Shown here in pieces: positions 12,460 through 19,845 of a stretch of 46,053 nt of DNA. The position numbers and the translations under genes were made by a program. Where the stretch lies: the IMG/VR virus record IMGVR_UViG_3300005466_000014, positions 1 through 46,053 of that record, one strand, 5' to 3'. Below the pieces are notes generated by a model that saw nothing but the letters and a program-made list of their open reading frames with translations, did no database searches and was not told the origin of the DNA. This DNA is from a virus. Within the stretch, counting starts at the first letter, position 1. Each line of letters starts with the position of its first letter.

Positions 12460-12734
12460 CACGCCATCCCTTCGCAGTCTTCTCTCGCGTGGATCCAGCC
12501 GCCCTCGCCGTCCGCGCGAATATCCTCGCCGGGCATGATCCCATCGCCGCAGCAAGAATCCTCGGACTCGAACTGTGCCGTGAGAACGGGACCGAGCTTG
12601 ATGTTGCCCGACGGCGTGTCGTCGAAGAAGTCATCCTTGCCGCCCGCCGCGCGCCGAGACCTTGCCGCGGGAGACTGCCGGCACGCTTCATCCATGTTGT
12701 GCTCAGTATTGCACGTCCAGCAGCGTCGACTCAT
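12456..12734 (-). CDS. Zinc-binding protein with acidic FFDD motif
   Basis: A 92-residue protein from ATG 12734 behind GGGGAGGGA. An N-terminal CWTCNTEHNMDEAC looks like one metal site, and CCGDGIMPGEDIRADGEGGW followed by IHAREDC like another. The latter pattern (Cys, PGE, gly-gly-Trp, His-A, Cys) recurs in small actinophage proteins. Residues 33-40 (KDDFFDDT) match the acidic motif of the adjacent nuclease. It could bridge DNA and the recombination proteins, which is inference. Confidence 0.65.
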   Translation of the reverse strand: MSRRCWTCNTEHNMDEACRQSPAARSRRAAGGKDDFFDDTPSGNIKLGPVLTAQFESEDSCCGDGIMPGEDIRADGEGGWIHAREDCEGMAW

Positions 12735-12829
12735 TCCCTCCCCTCCAATCGCTGCGGGGCGCACATCATGATAGAAACCGGAAGGGGCGCCAGGACTGCC
12801 AAGAACATCCACATGATCGCCCCAATCAT
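12731..12829 (-). CDS. 32-residue membrane micro-protein
   Basis: MIGAIMWMFLAVLAPLPVSI followed by MMCAPQRLEGRE. The start overlaps the upstream stop and the stop overlaps the next start (ATGA at both ends), which argues for real translation. One hydrophobic helix. Confidence 0.5.
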   Translation of the reverse strand: MIGAIMWMFLAVLAPLPVSIMMCAPQRLEGRE

Positions 12830-13005
12830 TGCTTGGCTTCCCATTCCACAGCGAACGGGCCCTCTTCGACTATCTCGCGTTCCTCGTATGAATATAGCTC
12901 GACGTACTTCTTCCCGCGCTGGAAGGTTAAGGCACTGGCAAACCATCCAGGCCTGCCGGGAATCTCGATATAGAGATCACCATCGCAGTCGCGGATGAAT
13001 CTCAC
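12826..13005 (-). CDS. Small hypothetical protein, 59 residues
   Basis: Starts MRFIRDCDGDLYIEIPGRPG and ends FAVEWEAKQ, a compact beta-rich protein. GTG 13005 has GGAGG ahead of it. An 81-bp tandem duplication creates a second in-frame GTG at 13086 that overlaps the helicase stop and would give 86 residues with MRFIRDC twice. Which start is used is unclear. Confidence 0.6.
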   Translation of the reverse strand: MRFIRDCDGDLYIEIPGRPGWFASALTFQRGKKYVELYSYEEREIVEEGPFAVEWEAKQ

Positions 13006-13148
13006 CGAGTCGCCTCCTTGATTTTCTCTACCGTCGGTTCGAGCGCACGGGTTGCCGTCTTCTTCGCAGTCACGGATGAATCTCACCGAGTCGCCTCCTT
13101 GATTTTCTCTACCGTCGGTTCGAGCGCACGAGTTGCCGTCTTCTTCGC
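12983..13148. repeat. 81-bp tandem duplication at the helicase 3' end
   Basis: Bases 12983-13067 repeat at 13064-13148 with a period of 81, differing at two sites (12991/13072 and 13050/13131). The unit spans the last codons of the SF2 helicase, its stop, and the start of the next gene. Because 81 is a multiple of three, the downstream frame stays open through both copies. Confidence 0.9.
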
Positions 13149-14828
13149 GATGAGGTCGGCTAGCCGCCCCGCCTTCCCGCCGGATTTCGACTCCATGATC
13201 TTCGCGACCTCCTTACCGAGGCCGTATCGGTGGGCAAGCTCGATAGCCTGCGCCGACGGCACCTGTTTACGCCACGGGCGCGCCTTGTCGGCCAGGAGCC
13301 GGCCGAGGTCGCCACCGCGCTCCTGCGCCTCATCTTCGGCAGTGGCCATGGCGAGCTCCAGGTCGGGGAGATCTTTGTGCAAGCGCCCGATCTTGAAGAA
13401 GGGCCCCAGGCCGGTGGCGCCGGGTATGGCCTCGCGCACCCATACCGAGGTGCCCACGATGAAGACGTATTCACCGTCCTTCGAGATCGGCAGGAAGGGC
13501 GTACCGCGATCGGTCGCCCGCCAGACCTTCGAACTGCGCGTGACCAGGGGATCGAACTCGTGCGCGTCCACCTGGCCGGTCCAGTAGGCGGTGGGATCCG
13601 GCTCGACGCCGGCCTGTTTTGCCAGGTCCCACTGGTCCTCCATGGCGGTCAGCGCGCCCTGCGCCCGACGATCGAGCTTCCGGTCGGAGAGGTCGGCGAC
13701 CGTGCACAGATCCGTGGTGGAGTCCGCCACACACAAGAGAATGCATTTCTGGTCCTCCACCGGAACCCCCGGCGCCGGCCGAAGCCCGCGGCCAGCCATC
13801 TGGACAAACAGTGGCCGAGATTTCGTGGGGCGCCCGACAATAACGCACTTAGTACGTGGAGAGTCCCAGCCCTCAGTGAGCACCATGGCGTTGACTAAAA
13901 CCTGGAGGTGGCCGGCTTCATACTCTTCGAGGTAGGTGCGGCGCTGCCATGTCGGCATGTCGCCGGAGATGACACGAGCCTCAATACCTGATCGATCAAA
14001 CGCTTCCCAGAGTTTCCAGGCGGACCGCACCAATGGCATGAAGGCGACCGTCGGTCGGTCCTTGGCGAGCTCCAACCACTTCTCGACGATTTTCTCCGGG
14101 GCAAGAGAATCAATCAATAAGACATCTTGCTGATTGGCAGACTCGCTGAATGTCCGGGCCGCCCCAGTGTCAAAATCGGTTCGAACATCGATCTCCAGCC
14201 GATGCCCGACAGGTTGCACAAGATAGCCCTTACGGACCCCCCACGAGATATCACGCGAGAAGCAGACGTTCTGCCAGATCTCGCCGAGGCCGCGTCCGTC
14301 GCCGCGCTCCAGGGTGGCCGTGAAGCCGAGAGCGGGAGTGACGGGCCAGACCAGACTGGGGGAAACGCCAGGAACGCCGATCTCGTGCCGTCCAAAGCAC
14401 CCGAAGTGCCGCAGGATCACCTGATAGCTGTCGGCGTTCGCGTGATGGCATTCATCCACGATGACCAGCGAGACCCCCGTAATCTCCGCTCGCCGCGCCG
14501 GACGCGCCAATGTCTGCACGCTGCCGATGATGACGTTGGAAGCCCATTCATCGCGCTCCGCCTTGACGACGCCCACCGTCCAGTAGCTGCCGACGACCAA
14601 TCGGACCTTGGCCTCCATCTGGCTGGCCAACTCATCGGTGTGTACGAGAATCAGGACGCGCCCGCCCCTGTTCTCGTTGAGGTGCCGGCGTGCGCGCTCC
14701 GCGGCGATGATCGTCTTCCCGAGCCCGGTCGCCATGACGATGGCAAGTCGGCTCTCCTCGGGGTGCTCAAGACGATGCAGGCGCTCGGCCTCAAGCGCCT
14801 GCTCCTGGTAATCTCTCAATCGCAACAT
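13083..14828 (-). CDS. SF2 DEAD/DEAH-type helicase
   Basis: A 581-residue protein. Motifs: Walker A ATGLGKT at 33-39, DECH at 125-128, GFTATL at 168-173, and the motif V/VI region (VLTEGWDSPRTKCVIVGRPT, QMAGRGLRP). This is the RecG/RAD25-like phage restriction-type helicase pattern. It unwinds DNA or moves along it with ATP, in replication or recombination. The C-terminal 150 residues are a mixed helical extension of unknown role. The stop overlaps the next start as GTGA, and an 81-bp duplication covers the end of the gene. Confidence 0.9.
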   Translation of the reverse strand: MLRLRDYQEQALEAERLHRLEHPEESRLAIVMATGLGKTIIAAERARRHLNENRGGRVLILVHTDELASQMEAKVRLVVGSYWTVGVVKAERDEWASNVIIGSVQTLARPARRAEITGVSLVIVDECHHANADSYQVILRHFGCFGRHEIGVPGVSPSLVWPVTPALGFTATLERGDGRGLGEIWQNVCFSRDISWGVRKGYLVQPVGHRLEIDVRTDFDTGAARTFSESANQQDVLLIDSLAPEKIVEKWLELAKDRPTVAFMPLVRSAWKLWEAFDRSGIEARVISGDMPTWQRRTYLEEYEAGHLQVLVNAMVLTEGWDSPRTKCVIVGRPTKSRPLFVQMAGRGLRPAPGVPVEDQKCILLCVADSTTDLCTVADLSDRKLDRRAQGALTAMEDQWDLAKQAGVEPDPTAYWTGQVDAHEFDPLVTRSSKVWRATDRGTPFLPISKDGEYVFIVGTSVWVREAIPGATGLGPFFKIGRLHKDLPDLELAMATAEDEAQERGGDLGRLLADKARPWRKQVPSAQAIELAHRYGLGKEVAKIMESKSGGKAGRLADLIAKKTATRALEPTVEKIKEATR

Positions 14829-14912
14829 TAGATATGCTTCCAGGCGTGTCGCTTGTGAATTGCTGAAATTGCGGCCGGGGTTACGTTTACGAGATTCCAG
14901 GGGATCTCTTTC

Positions 14913-15110
14913 TCAGTAGTCATATCCGTGTTCCAGAATCTCTTTCAGGGTCATACCACGCCGATCGCGAGCGCCTGCCATGATCGCGGCTTCCTTATGC
15001 GTCGCGACGGCTTGAATGAGCTCGACCTTCAAAAGTGAGTTTTCCGGGTGCTCGGCAAACCTCCAGGCCGCGCGGATAACCGCGGCCTGGAGGGCAAGGA
15101 TGTCATTCAC
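14913..15110 (-). CDS. Helical hypothetical protein, 65 residues
   Basis: MNDILALQAAVIRAAWRFAE, then KVELIQAVATHKEAAIMAGA: mainly helical and soluble. GTG 15110 follows GGAGGCGGAA and overlaps the stop of the 16-residue peptide as GTGA. A longer in-frame start at 15176 (TTG) was rejected. Function unknown. Confidence 0.6.
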   Translation of the reverse strand: MNDILALQAAVIRAAWRFAEHPENSLLKVELIQAVATHKEAAIMAGARDRRGMTLKEILEHGYDY

Positions 15111-15157
15111 TTCCGCCTCCAGATGAGTCCGATAACGCAGAGGGACAGCGCGATCAT
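15107..15157 (-). CDS. Possible 16-residue membrane peptide
   Basis: MIALSLCVIGLIWRRK: a single short hydrophobic helix with a basic end. It overlaps the upstream stop as ATGA and the downstream start as GTGA. Very short, so it may be only a coupling device rather than a functional peptide. Confidence 0.35.
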   Translation of the reverse strand: MIALSLCVIGLIWRRK

Positions 15158-15270
15158 CGTCCCTGTGCCGTTTCAATCACCATGCAGATACAGAATGCGA
15201 GCACGAGCATGGGAACGCAGATCATGATGAGCAATCGCCAGATCATGTCCCAACTGATGTCGTCTTTCAT
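15154..15270 (-). CDS. 38-residue membrane micro-protein
   Basis: MKDDISWDMIWRLLIMICVP then MLVLAFCICMVIETAQGR: acidic start, one Cys-rich membrane span. ATG 15270 overlaps the preceding stop as ATGA. Confidence 0.55.
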   Translation of the reverse strand: MKDDISWDMIWRLLIMICVPMLVLAFCICMVIETAQGR

Positions 15271-15446
15271 TTGCTGGGCTCCGGTTCCCACTTCTTGACG
15301 TTGTGAAGCGGCATTGAAGCAATCGGGTGATTGCGCTCATATATTCCGTAGAGAAACAAGCACCCGTCAAGCGTTGCCTCCCGGCCAATGTTCGAGAATG
15401 TCTGCGAGGTCCCGTCCGTCCATGTGACTTTGATATTTCGAGGCAT
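15267..15446 (-). CDS. Small hypothetical protein, 59 residues
   Basis: MPRNIKVTWTDGTSQTFSNI, then LDGCLFLYGIYERNHPIASM: beta-rich, like small adaptor folds. ATG 15446 follows GGAAGAAGG; the upstream 89-residue extension was rejected as it crosses the preceding gene. Function unknown. Confidence 0.6.
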   Translation of the reverse strand: MPRNIKVTWTDGTSQTFSNIGREATLDGCLFLYGIYERNHPIASMPLHNVKKWEPEPSK

Positions 15447-15450
15447 TTCT

Positions 15451-15600
15451 CTACCTTCTTCCTGGGCTGAGGTCCATGTACTTTTTCTTACACGGGCAGG
15501 GAATCCACTTACCGTTCTTGGATTCTCCGTCGGTGCAGCCGTTCCTGTCGTGTGAAGTGCGGAGATGTCCGCATCCCGGGGTGCAGGTTTGGGGAGGCAT
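15451..15600 (-). CDS. Small Cys-rich zinc-finger-like protein, 49 residues
   Basis: MPPQTCTPGCGHLRTSHDRN, GC, then WIPCPCKKKYM: five Cys and two His in a short basic chain suggest one metal site. ATG 15600 follows GGAGGGATAAGGG. Ends just before gene 15446. Confidence 0.6.
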   Translation of the reverse strand: MPPQTCTPGCGHLRTSHDRNGCTDGESKNGKWIPCPCKKKYMDLSPGRR

Positions 15601-15646
15601 TCCCTTATCCCTCCTTGCTTTTTTGTGAAAGCATTCACATAGGCTA

Positions 15647-15898
15647 TTACCCTGAAGTGAAAACTTGCACGAACATGTGCACGGCCTCGCCGGTCTTCCC
15701 GCGGATCACCCACGCTTTCGGCTCGGCGGGCGTCGGGCGCTCGATAGGTTTGCTGCCGGCAATCGCTAGCTCGATCTTCACCTTGCCACCGGCTATCGCC
15801 TGGACACGCCGGACGAGATAGAACTTGCCATTCTTCACGGATTTGAGCTGGTCGCCCTCAGCGAGATGGGCCCACTCGATCTCTTCAGGCTCGGTCAC
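15647..15898 (-). CDS. Hypothetical beta-rich protein, 83 residues
   Basis: MTEPEEIEWAHLAEGDQLKS, KFYLVRRVQAIAGGKVKIEL, KAWVIRGKTGEAVHMFVQVF: alternating strands, SH3-like in appearance. GTG 15898 overlaps the upstream stop as GTGA. Function unknown. Confidence 0.6.
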   Translation of the reverse strand: MTEPEEIEWAHLAEGDQLKSVKNGKFYLVRRVQAIAGGKVKIELAIAGSKPIERPTPAEPKAWVIRGKTGEAVHMFVQVFTSG

Positions 15899-16059
15899 GG
15901 GTGGCCCCAAAACATCAAAATGACTCCGGCGAGCGCGCAAGTCCCCAAGATGAACGTCTCAATGCCCAAATCGAACCTGGAGCGTAGCCAACTCCAGAGA
16001 ATCCAGCCGAGCAGCATTCCCGCAATAAAGAATATGATGTCCACGCTTCGCTCAGTCAC
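15895..16059 (-). CDS. Membrane protein, 54 residues, two spans
   Basis: MTERSVDIIFFIAGMLLGWI, a loop WSWLRSRFD, then a second span (FILGTCALAGVILMFW). GTG 16059 overlaps the previous gene by 8 bases; the stop overlaps the next GTG. Function unknown. Confidence 0.6.
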   Translation of the reverse strand: MTERSVDIIFFIAGMLLGWILWSWLRSRFDLGIETFILGTCALAGVILMFWGHP

Positions 16060-16465
16060 CGATCATTCCCTCCCATCGGGGTGTATATCCGTGCTTGCGG
16101 AGCAGGTCAGCCCAGGCACGCCAGCACTTCGGGCCTGCCTGGCGAACGTCTCTGACCTGTTCCGAACTGAGTTCTGCCACGTCAGAGAGCATCTCTACAT
16201 CCCAGACGCTTCGGATCCCGTGGGCGAACCTGTTCGCGGCCCTGTTCGCGGCAAGACCATTGATCTTCTTCAGTTCAAGGAAGAACTCATCCAGTGTGAT
16301 GGTCTCCTTCTCGCGATCGAGAGCCGATACCGCGGCGGACAGTTGATCAATCGCTTCCTGTGTCTTTGCGGCGGTATCCGCTGAGACGCGCTCGATGGTG
16401 GCCTTCCAGCAGGCATCGAGGTTGCGCGCGGCCTCGATTACCGCGCGCTCGGCTCGGGTGGTCAT
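16052..16465 (-). CDS. Helical protein with possible HhH-like end
   Basis: A 137-residue protein from ATG 16465, which overlaps the upstream TGA by one base. The first 70 residues are helical (RAVIEAARNLDACWKATIER, LDEFFLELKKINGL). The end reads ELSSEQVRDVRQAGPKCWRA, ADLLRKHGYTPRW, similar to a helix-hairpin-helix arrangement seen in DNA-binding domains. The role is unknown. Confidence 0.6.
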   Translation of the reverse strand: MTTRAERAVIEAARNLDACWKATIERVSADTAAKTQEAIDQLSAAVSALDREKETITLDEFFLELKKINGLAANRAANRFAHGIRSVWDVEMLSDVAELSSEQVRDVRQAGPKCWRAWADLLRKHGYTPRWEGMIGD

Positions 16466-16641
16466 CACGCCACCTGGTGCTTTTCGACGATGGCCCAATA
16501 CTTCTCGCTGGGCACGTCGTCGATGTTGACAAGGCCGAACTCCGCCTTGATCTCATCAACGATGGTGTCAACATCAAAGTAGGACCTTTGGTCTATCAGC
16601 GTTACCTCGACCTGAATTTTCATGGTGCGATCGGTGATCAT
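16465..16641 (-). CDS. Small hypothetical protein, 58 residues
   Basis: MITDRTMKIQVEVTLIDQRS, then IVDEIKAEFGLVNIDDVPSE: a beta-alpha small fold. ATG 16641 has GGGG 7 bases ahead; ATG 16623 is an alternative. Its stop overlaps the next start by one base (TGATG). Confidence 0.55.
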   Translation of the reverse strand: MITDRTMKIQVEVTLIDQRSYFDVDTIVDEIKAEFGLVNIDDVPSEKYWAIVEKHQVA

Positions 16642-16675
16642 GTCATTTCCCCTTCAGCGGGCCCGGGTGATCTGT

Positions 16676-16939
16676 TTAGTCATAATCGATTCCAATTAAG
16701 TCGCAAATTTCGCGATCCCGCTTTTTGACTGCAGGGTGAGGGAGCGCCCAACTGCAGTCGCCGTCATTGACGGGATAATTCCAGTTGTCGCAGAAGTAAT
16801 TGCCGCTGTAGACGATGGGGAATTCACCGCACTCCGGACAGGAAATCTCGACATCACGGCCCTTGGCGAGGGCCAATCTCCCCTGACGGCCTTGGCGCTG
16901 TTGATCGGCGGGAACTTCCCACCAGCGACGGTGCCTCAT
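16676..16939 (-). CDS. Zinc-ribbon-like protein, 87 residues
   Basis: After a basic start, CPECGEFPIVYSGNYFCDNW and DGDCSWA give a four-Cys ribbon (residues about 34-62). The end is charged (KKRDREICDLIGIDYD). ATG 16939 overlaps the upstream stop as TGATG. May bind DNA or protein; family unknown. Confidence 0.6.
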   Translation of the reverse strand: MRHRRWWEVPADQQRQGRQGRLALAKGRDVEISCPECGEFPIVYSGNYFCDNWNYPVNDGDCSWALPHPAVKKRDREICDLIGIDYD

Positions 16940-17208
16940 CAGCGAGTCCGGGTGATTGTGACCGAGGCAGATCCTGCCGTAATCGCGATCGGGTTAAGGT
17001 TCACGTCCAGTGCATCCATCAGCGCGACCCCCGCGGCGTGGTGCTCCGGGAATGTGATCATCGTGATGATGGTCGGCGTGTCACTGGCCAGATCGTGCGA
17101 GAGCCGACTGTCCACGGTGGCGCCGACGCCCGGCATGATCCGGTCGACGTGCCGGCGCGCCTGGCTGGTGGCCTGCTTGATCGTCAGGGACTTCGCGGTG
17201 ATCGCCAT
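16939..17208 (-). CDS. Hypothetical protein, 89 residues, first gene of the leftward operon
   Basis: MAITAKSLTIKQATSQARRH, then TPTIITMITFPEHHAAGVAL: an alpha-beta small protein. ATG 17208 follows GAGGAGG below the promoter at 17228. Function unknown. It leads an operon of about 17 genes ending at the Cas4-like nuclease. Confidence 0.65.
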   Translation of the reverse strand: MAITAKSLTIKQATSQARRHVDRIMPGVGATVDSRLSHDLASDTPTIITMITFPEHHAAGVALMDALDVNLNPIAITAGSASVTITRTR

Positions 17209-17227
17209 CTCTGCCTCCTCGGTGGGT

Positions 17228-17251
17228 ACTCCTCTACTATAGCAGACAAGT
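17228..17251 (-). promoter_or_regulatory. Recurrent promoter motif, leftward, for the long operon
   Basis: The minus strand reads ACTTGTCTGCTATAGTAGAG and then GAGT; -10 TATAGT at 17241-17236. It lies back to back with the rightward copy at 17273. Confidence 0.7.
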
Positions 17252-17272
17252 GCGGGGGGCGCGCAAGGGGTA

Positions 17273-17295
17273 CACGTCTGCTATAGTAGAGGAAT
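17273..17295 (+). promoter_or_regulatory. Recurrent promoter motif, rightward, for the lipoprotein/helicase operon
   Basis: CACGTCTGCTATAGTAGAGG, -10 TATAGT 17282-17287. An ATG sits 6 bases after the -10 box (17294) as in the leaderless cases, but a ribosome site and ATG 17309 follow, so both starts are possible. Confidence 0.7.
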
Positions 17296-17308
17296 GAGAG
17301 GAGGGCGG

Positions 17309-17569
17309 ATGATCAAGAAGATCCAGCTCGCGGCCCTGGCGCTCGTGCTGCCCCTGCTGGCCGGATGCCCGGCCGAGCCAGCGTCATCCGGGGCGTCCGG
17401 CGTGGTGGTGAAGCGCTGGACGGAAAAGGCGCGTAATAGTCGAATGACGCCTCATTACATCACCGTGAAGGAGGATGGCGGTAAGCGCAGCACCGGCCGG
17501 GTATCCGCGGCGACCTACAAGAAGTGCCATCTCCGCGACCGGTGGCCAGACTGCAAGAAGGGAAACTGA
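17309..17569 (+). CDS. Small secreted lipoprotein
   Basis: An 86-residue protein: basic start MIKKIQ, hydrophobic core LAALALVLPL, lipobox LLAGC with Cys near residue 20. The mature part is basic (KRWTEKARNSRMTPHYITVK, later CHLRDRWPDCKKGN). ATG 17309 follows GAGGAGG; a leaderless start at 17294 adds five residues. Phage lipoproteins sometimes block superinfection, but nothing in the sequence proves this. Confidence 0.7.
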   Translation: MIKKIQLAALALVLPLLAGCPAEPASSGASGVVVKRWTEKARNSRMTPHYITVKEDGGKRSTGRVSAATYKKCHLRDRWPDCKKGN

Positions 17570-17570
17570 T

Positions 17571-18983
17571 ATGGCGACCCTTGGCGCCGCACTCGCGCGC
17601 TGCATCAACGACAAGACCGAAATCAAGGAGGGCATGGATAAATGCCCGAAGTGCGGTGACCCCGTGAAAATCGCACCGAGCTTGCCTGCTCGCCTGAAGC
17701 CGATCGAAGATGCCTCGCTTTCGGCAGTCGGCCAGGGAGCGATGGGCGCACAGCTATCCGATGAGCAAAATCGGGCACTGGCGGATATCAGGACGTGGTA
17801 TCGCTATAACTATGCCCATGACGAGAGGCGAGTCTTTCGCCTCTTCGGCGCGGCCGGCACCGGCAAGACGACGCTCACCAGATACCTCGCCGACGCGCTC
17901 GGTGTGAGCAATATTGTTTACGGAGCCTATACCGGCAAGGCTGCACATGTCCTGCGGTCGAAGGGTGTTCCGGCGACCACTATCCACAGTGCTGTGTATT
18001 GCCCTGTGGATAACAAGGAAGCTCGGGCCGAGCTTCAGCGGCTTACCGGCGAGTTTACTCGGCTATCGATCGAGCCTGCCCCGACCGGAATGGAAATCGC
18101 CTGCCTGAACACGCTACCCGGGGAAATCCAGCGACTCGAAGAGGCTATCAAGCACAGCGTTGAGTTCGAGCTGAATCCCATGAGCGCATGGGCCGATGCT
18201 GACCTCATTGTGCTTGATGAGGTCTCGATGGTGAATGAGCAGATCGGCCGGGACATCGAGAGCTTCGGCATGCCGATTCTCGTTCTCGGTGACCCCTACC
18301 AACTCCCGCCGATCGAGGGCGGAGGCTACTGGACCAAGCAGAATCCGGATGCATTTCTGCGCGAGGTGCACCGCTTCTACCTGGACTCGCCGGTCGGTGC
18401 GCTCGCTACCGATATTCGCACCATGAGCACGGGTGGGCTCGATCTGCTCAAGCGTGAGCGAGTCAGCCTGGATGCCGCCATGGCAGCCGATCAGATCCTC
18501 TGCTGGAAGAACTCCACGCGGCACAACCTCACGGGCAAAATCCGCGAGATCAAGGGGCGCCCGGCCGGCGTCCCGGTGCCCGGTGACCGTGTGATGTGTC
18601 TGGTCAACAACAAGGATCTGGGCATTTTTAACGGCCAGCAGTTCGAGGTGCTCAATACCTTCAACAACCGCGAGTCAATACTCTTGCGCGATGACGATGG
18701 GAACGAGATGCGTCACTACTTCGATCCGGACGGATTCCGTGGAGCGCTCGGCGAGCAGGCCGGCAAGGCTCGCTTCCGTCATCAGGGCCGTGTCGGACTC
18801 TTCACGTTCGCCGAGGTCATCACGGTGCACAAAGCGCAGGGCTCGGAATGGAATCACGTCTATGTGGTCGATCAGACCCATCAGATGTGGAAGTCCACGG
18901 ATGCCGAGAAGCGACGCTGGCTCTACACGGCCGTGACTCGCGCGAGCGAAAAGGTCACTCTGGCTAGTACCGAGGTCCAATGA
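17571..18983 (+). CDS. SF1B RecD/Dda-like helicase
   Basis: A 470-residue protein from ATG 17571, one base after the lipoprotein stop. A Cys pair CPKC at 25-28 suggests a small zinc ribbon. Helicase motifs: Walker A GAAGTGKT at 93-100, TGKAA, DEVSM at 216-220, LGDPYQLPPI, and near the end TVHKAQGSEW and YTAVTRA. These are the RecD/Dda-type 5'-3' helicase motifs. Likely works with the primase-helicase in replication or strand exchange. Confidence 0.9.
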   Translation: MATLGAALARCINDKTEIKEGMDKCPKCGDPVKIAPSLPARLKPIEDASLSAVGQGAMGAQLSDEQNRALADIRTWYRYNYAHDERRVFRLFGAAGTGKTTLTRYLADALGVSNIVYGAYTGKAAHVLRSKGVPATTIHSAVYCPVDNKEARAELQRLTGEFTRLSIEPAPTGMEIACLNTLPGEIQRLEEAIKHSVEFELNPMSAWADADLIVLDEVSMVNEQIGRDIESFGMPILVLGDPYQLPPIEGGGYWTKQNPDAFLREVHRFYLDSPVGALATDIRTMSTGGLDLLKRERVSLDAAMAADQILCWKNSTRHNLTGKIREIKGRPAGVPVPGDRVMCLVNNKDLGIFNGQQFEVLNTFNNRESILLRDDDGNEMRHYFDPDGFRGALGEQAGKARFRHQGRVGLFTFAEVITVHKAQGSEWNHVYVVDQTHQMWKSTDAEKRRWLYTAVTRASEKVTLASTEVQ

Positions 18984-19144
18984 TGAAATACATCATCATT
19001 GTTGATGGACTCGTGGCGAAACGCTTTATCGGTCCATTCGACTCGGCCGCCAGGGCATCGGGATATGCGCTCAATCGTTTCGGATTTTCCTCACCTTACG
19101 GCGTCCGTTGGGAGTTACGTACTCTGGAGACCGACCATGGGTAG
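18980..19144 (+). CDS. Small hypothetical protein, 54 residues
   Basis: MMKYIIIVDGLVAKRFIGPF, then SAARASGYALNRFGFSSPYG: a small alpha-beta protein seen in various phages. ATG 18980 (or 18983) overlaps the helicase stop by four bases or one. Its stop overlaps the next gene. Confidence 0.6.
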   Translation: MMKYIIIVDGLVAKRFIGPFDSAARASGYALNRFGFSSPYGVRWELRTLETDHG

Positions 19145-19424
19145 GCGCGCGCTTGGCCCTGGAGTCCCGTTCGATCATGTGCTAGTGAGCGCCGTCTTTG
19201 ACGGCCGGCAAGTACGTGGCAATCTGGCACCCGGCGACGTATGGGAGATCACCCGTCAACTCGCTGCTCGCGGTTTCTCCGATGGGCAAATCGCCTATCG
19301 CACTGGCTATAGCCGTCGCCAGATATTCCGCATTCGCCGGGGTTTGAACATCCCAGCAGCGTGCCGCGGGAAGAATCAGCGAACTCGCCCCATTCAAGAT
19401 CAGCCGTCAGTAACCAAGAAGTGA
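19137..19424 (+). CDS. Helix-turn-helix DNA-binding protein
   Basis: A 95-residue basic protein. Residues about 41-76 (WEITRQLAARGFSDGQIAYR, TGYSRRQIFRIRRG) form a clear HTH like those in phage regulators and resolvase-type domains. The tail is basic and low complexity. ATG 19137 overlaps the previous gene by 8 bases. As one of few HTH proteins outside the terminase, it is a candidate to bind the recurrent promoter/operator; no direct evidence. Confidence 0.65.
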   Translation: MGRRALGPGVPFDHVLVSAVFDGRQVRGNLAPGDVWEITRQLAARGFSDGQIAYRTGYSRRQIFRIRRGLNIPAACRGKNQRTRPIQDQPSVTKK

Positions 19425-19441
19425 GATTAAAGGAGGAAGTA

Positions 19442-19756
19442 ATGGTAGAAGCTGAGGACATCGCCAAAATCCCGATGGAATATCGGAGAACTATCGGCAC
19501 TATGGCTGCAGAGTTCGCGGCCCTGCTTCAGGAGCGCGGCACTCCGAAAGACGACATCCGGGCTCGGGCACTGCTGAGCTTCATGATGGAGATCGTGGAC
19601 CCGATGTGCCGGGACACCTCGGAGCAGCACACCGCGGAGTGGTTGTTGACCTTGTTCCCCAAAGCCGCCGAACGGCCTTCCGCGGAGACGAACCATCCTC
19701 GCGTCAACATGGCCTTCAGTTACCGCGGGCCTGACATCACTCCCCCGCGGGGCTGA
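19442..19756 (+). CDS. Hypothetical helical protein, 104 residues
   Basis: ATG 19442 follows AAAGGAGG at good distance. MVEAEDIAKIPMEYRRTIGT, then AEFAALLQERGTPKDDIRAR and CRDTSEQHTAEWLL: acidic and helical. No motif recognised. A GC-rich hairpin at 19809-19836 lies between this gene and the primase. Confidence 0.65.
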   Translation: MVEAEDIAKIPMEYRRTIGTMAAEFAALLQERGTPKDDIRARALLSFMMEIVDPMCRDTSEQHTAEWLLTLFPKAAERPSAETNHPRVNMAFSYRGPDITPPRG

Positions 19757-19808
19757 TGTCCACGCGGGCGGCCGGCCAGTAGGCTCGGACACCCTAGCCA
19801 CAAAGAGC

Positions 19809-19836
19809 AGCGCCCCGGTCGGCAAACCGGGGCGCT
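19809..19836 (+). terminator. Hairpin upstream of the primase gene
   Basis: AGCGCCCCGGT (19809-19819) pairs perfectly with ACCGGGGCGCT (19826-19836) around 6 bases. No T-run, so it may only attenuate read-through. Confidence 0.55.
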
Positions 19837-19845
19837 AGGTGCTCT

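Noticed and set aside
15173-15388. 71-residue leftward frame over small genes
   Set aside because: It conflicts with the coupled chain of genes at 15446, 15270 and 15157, which have ribosome sites and ATGA junctions.
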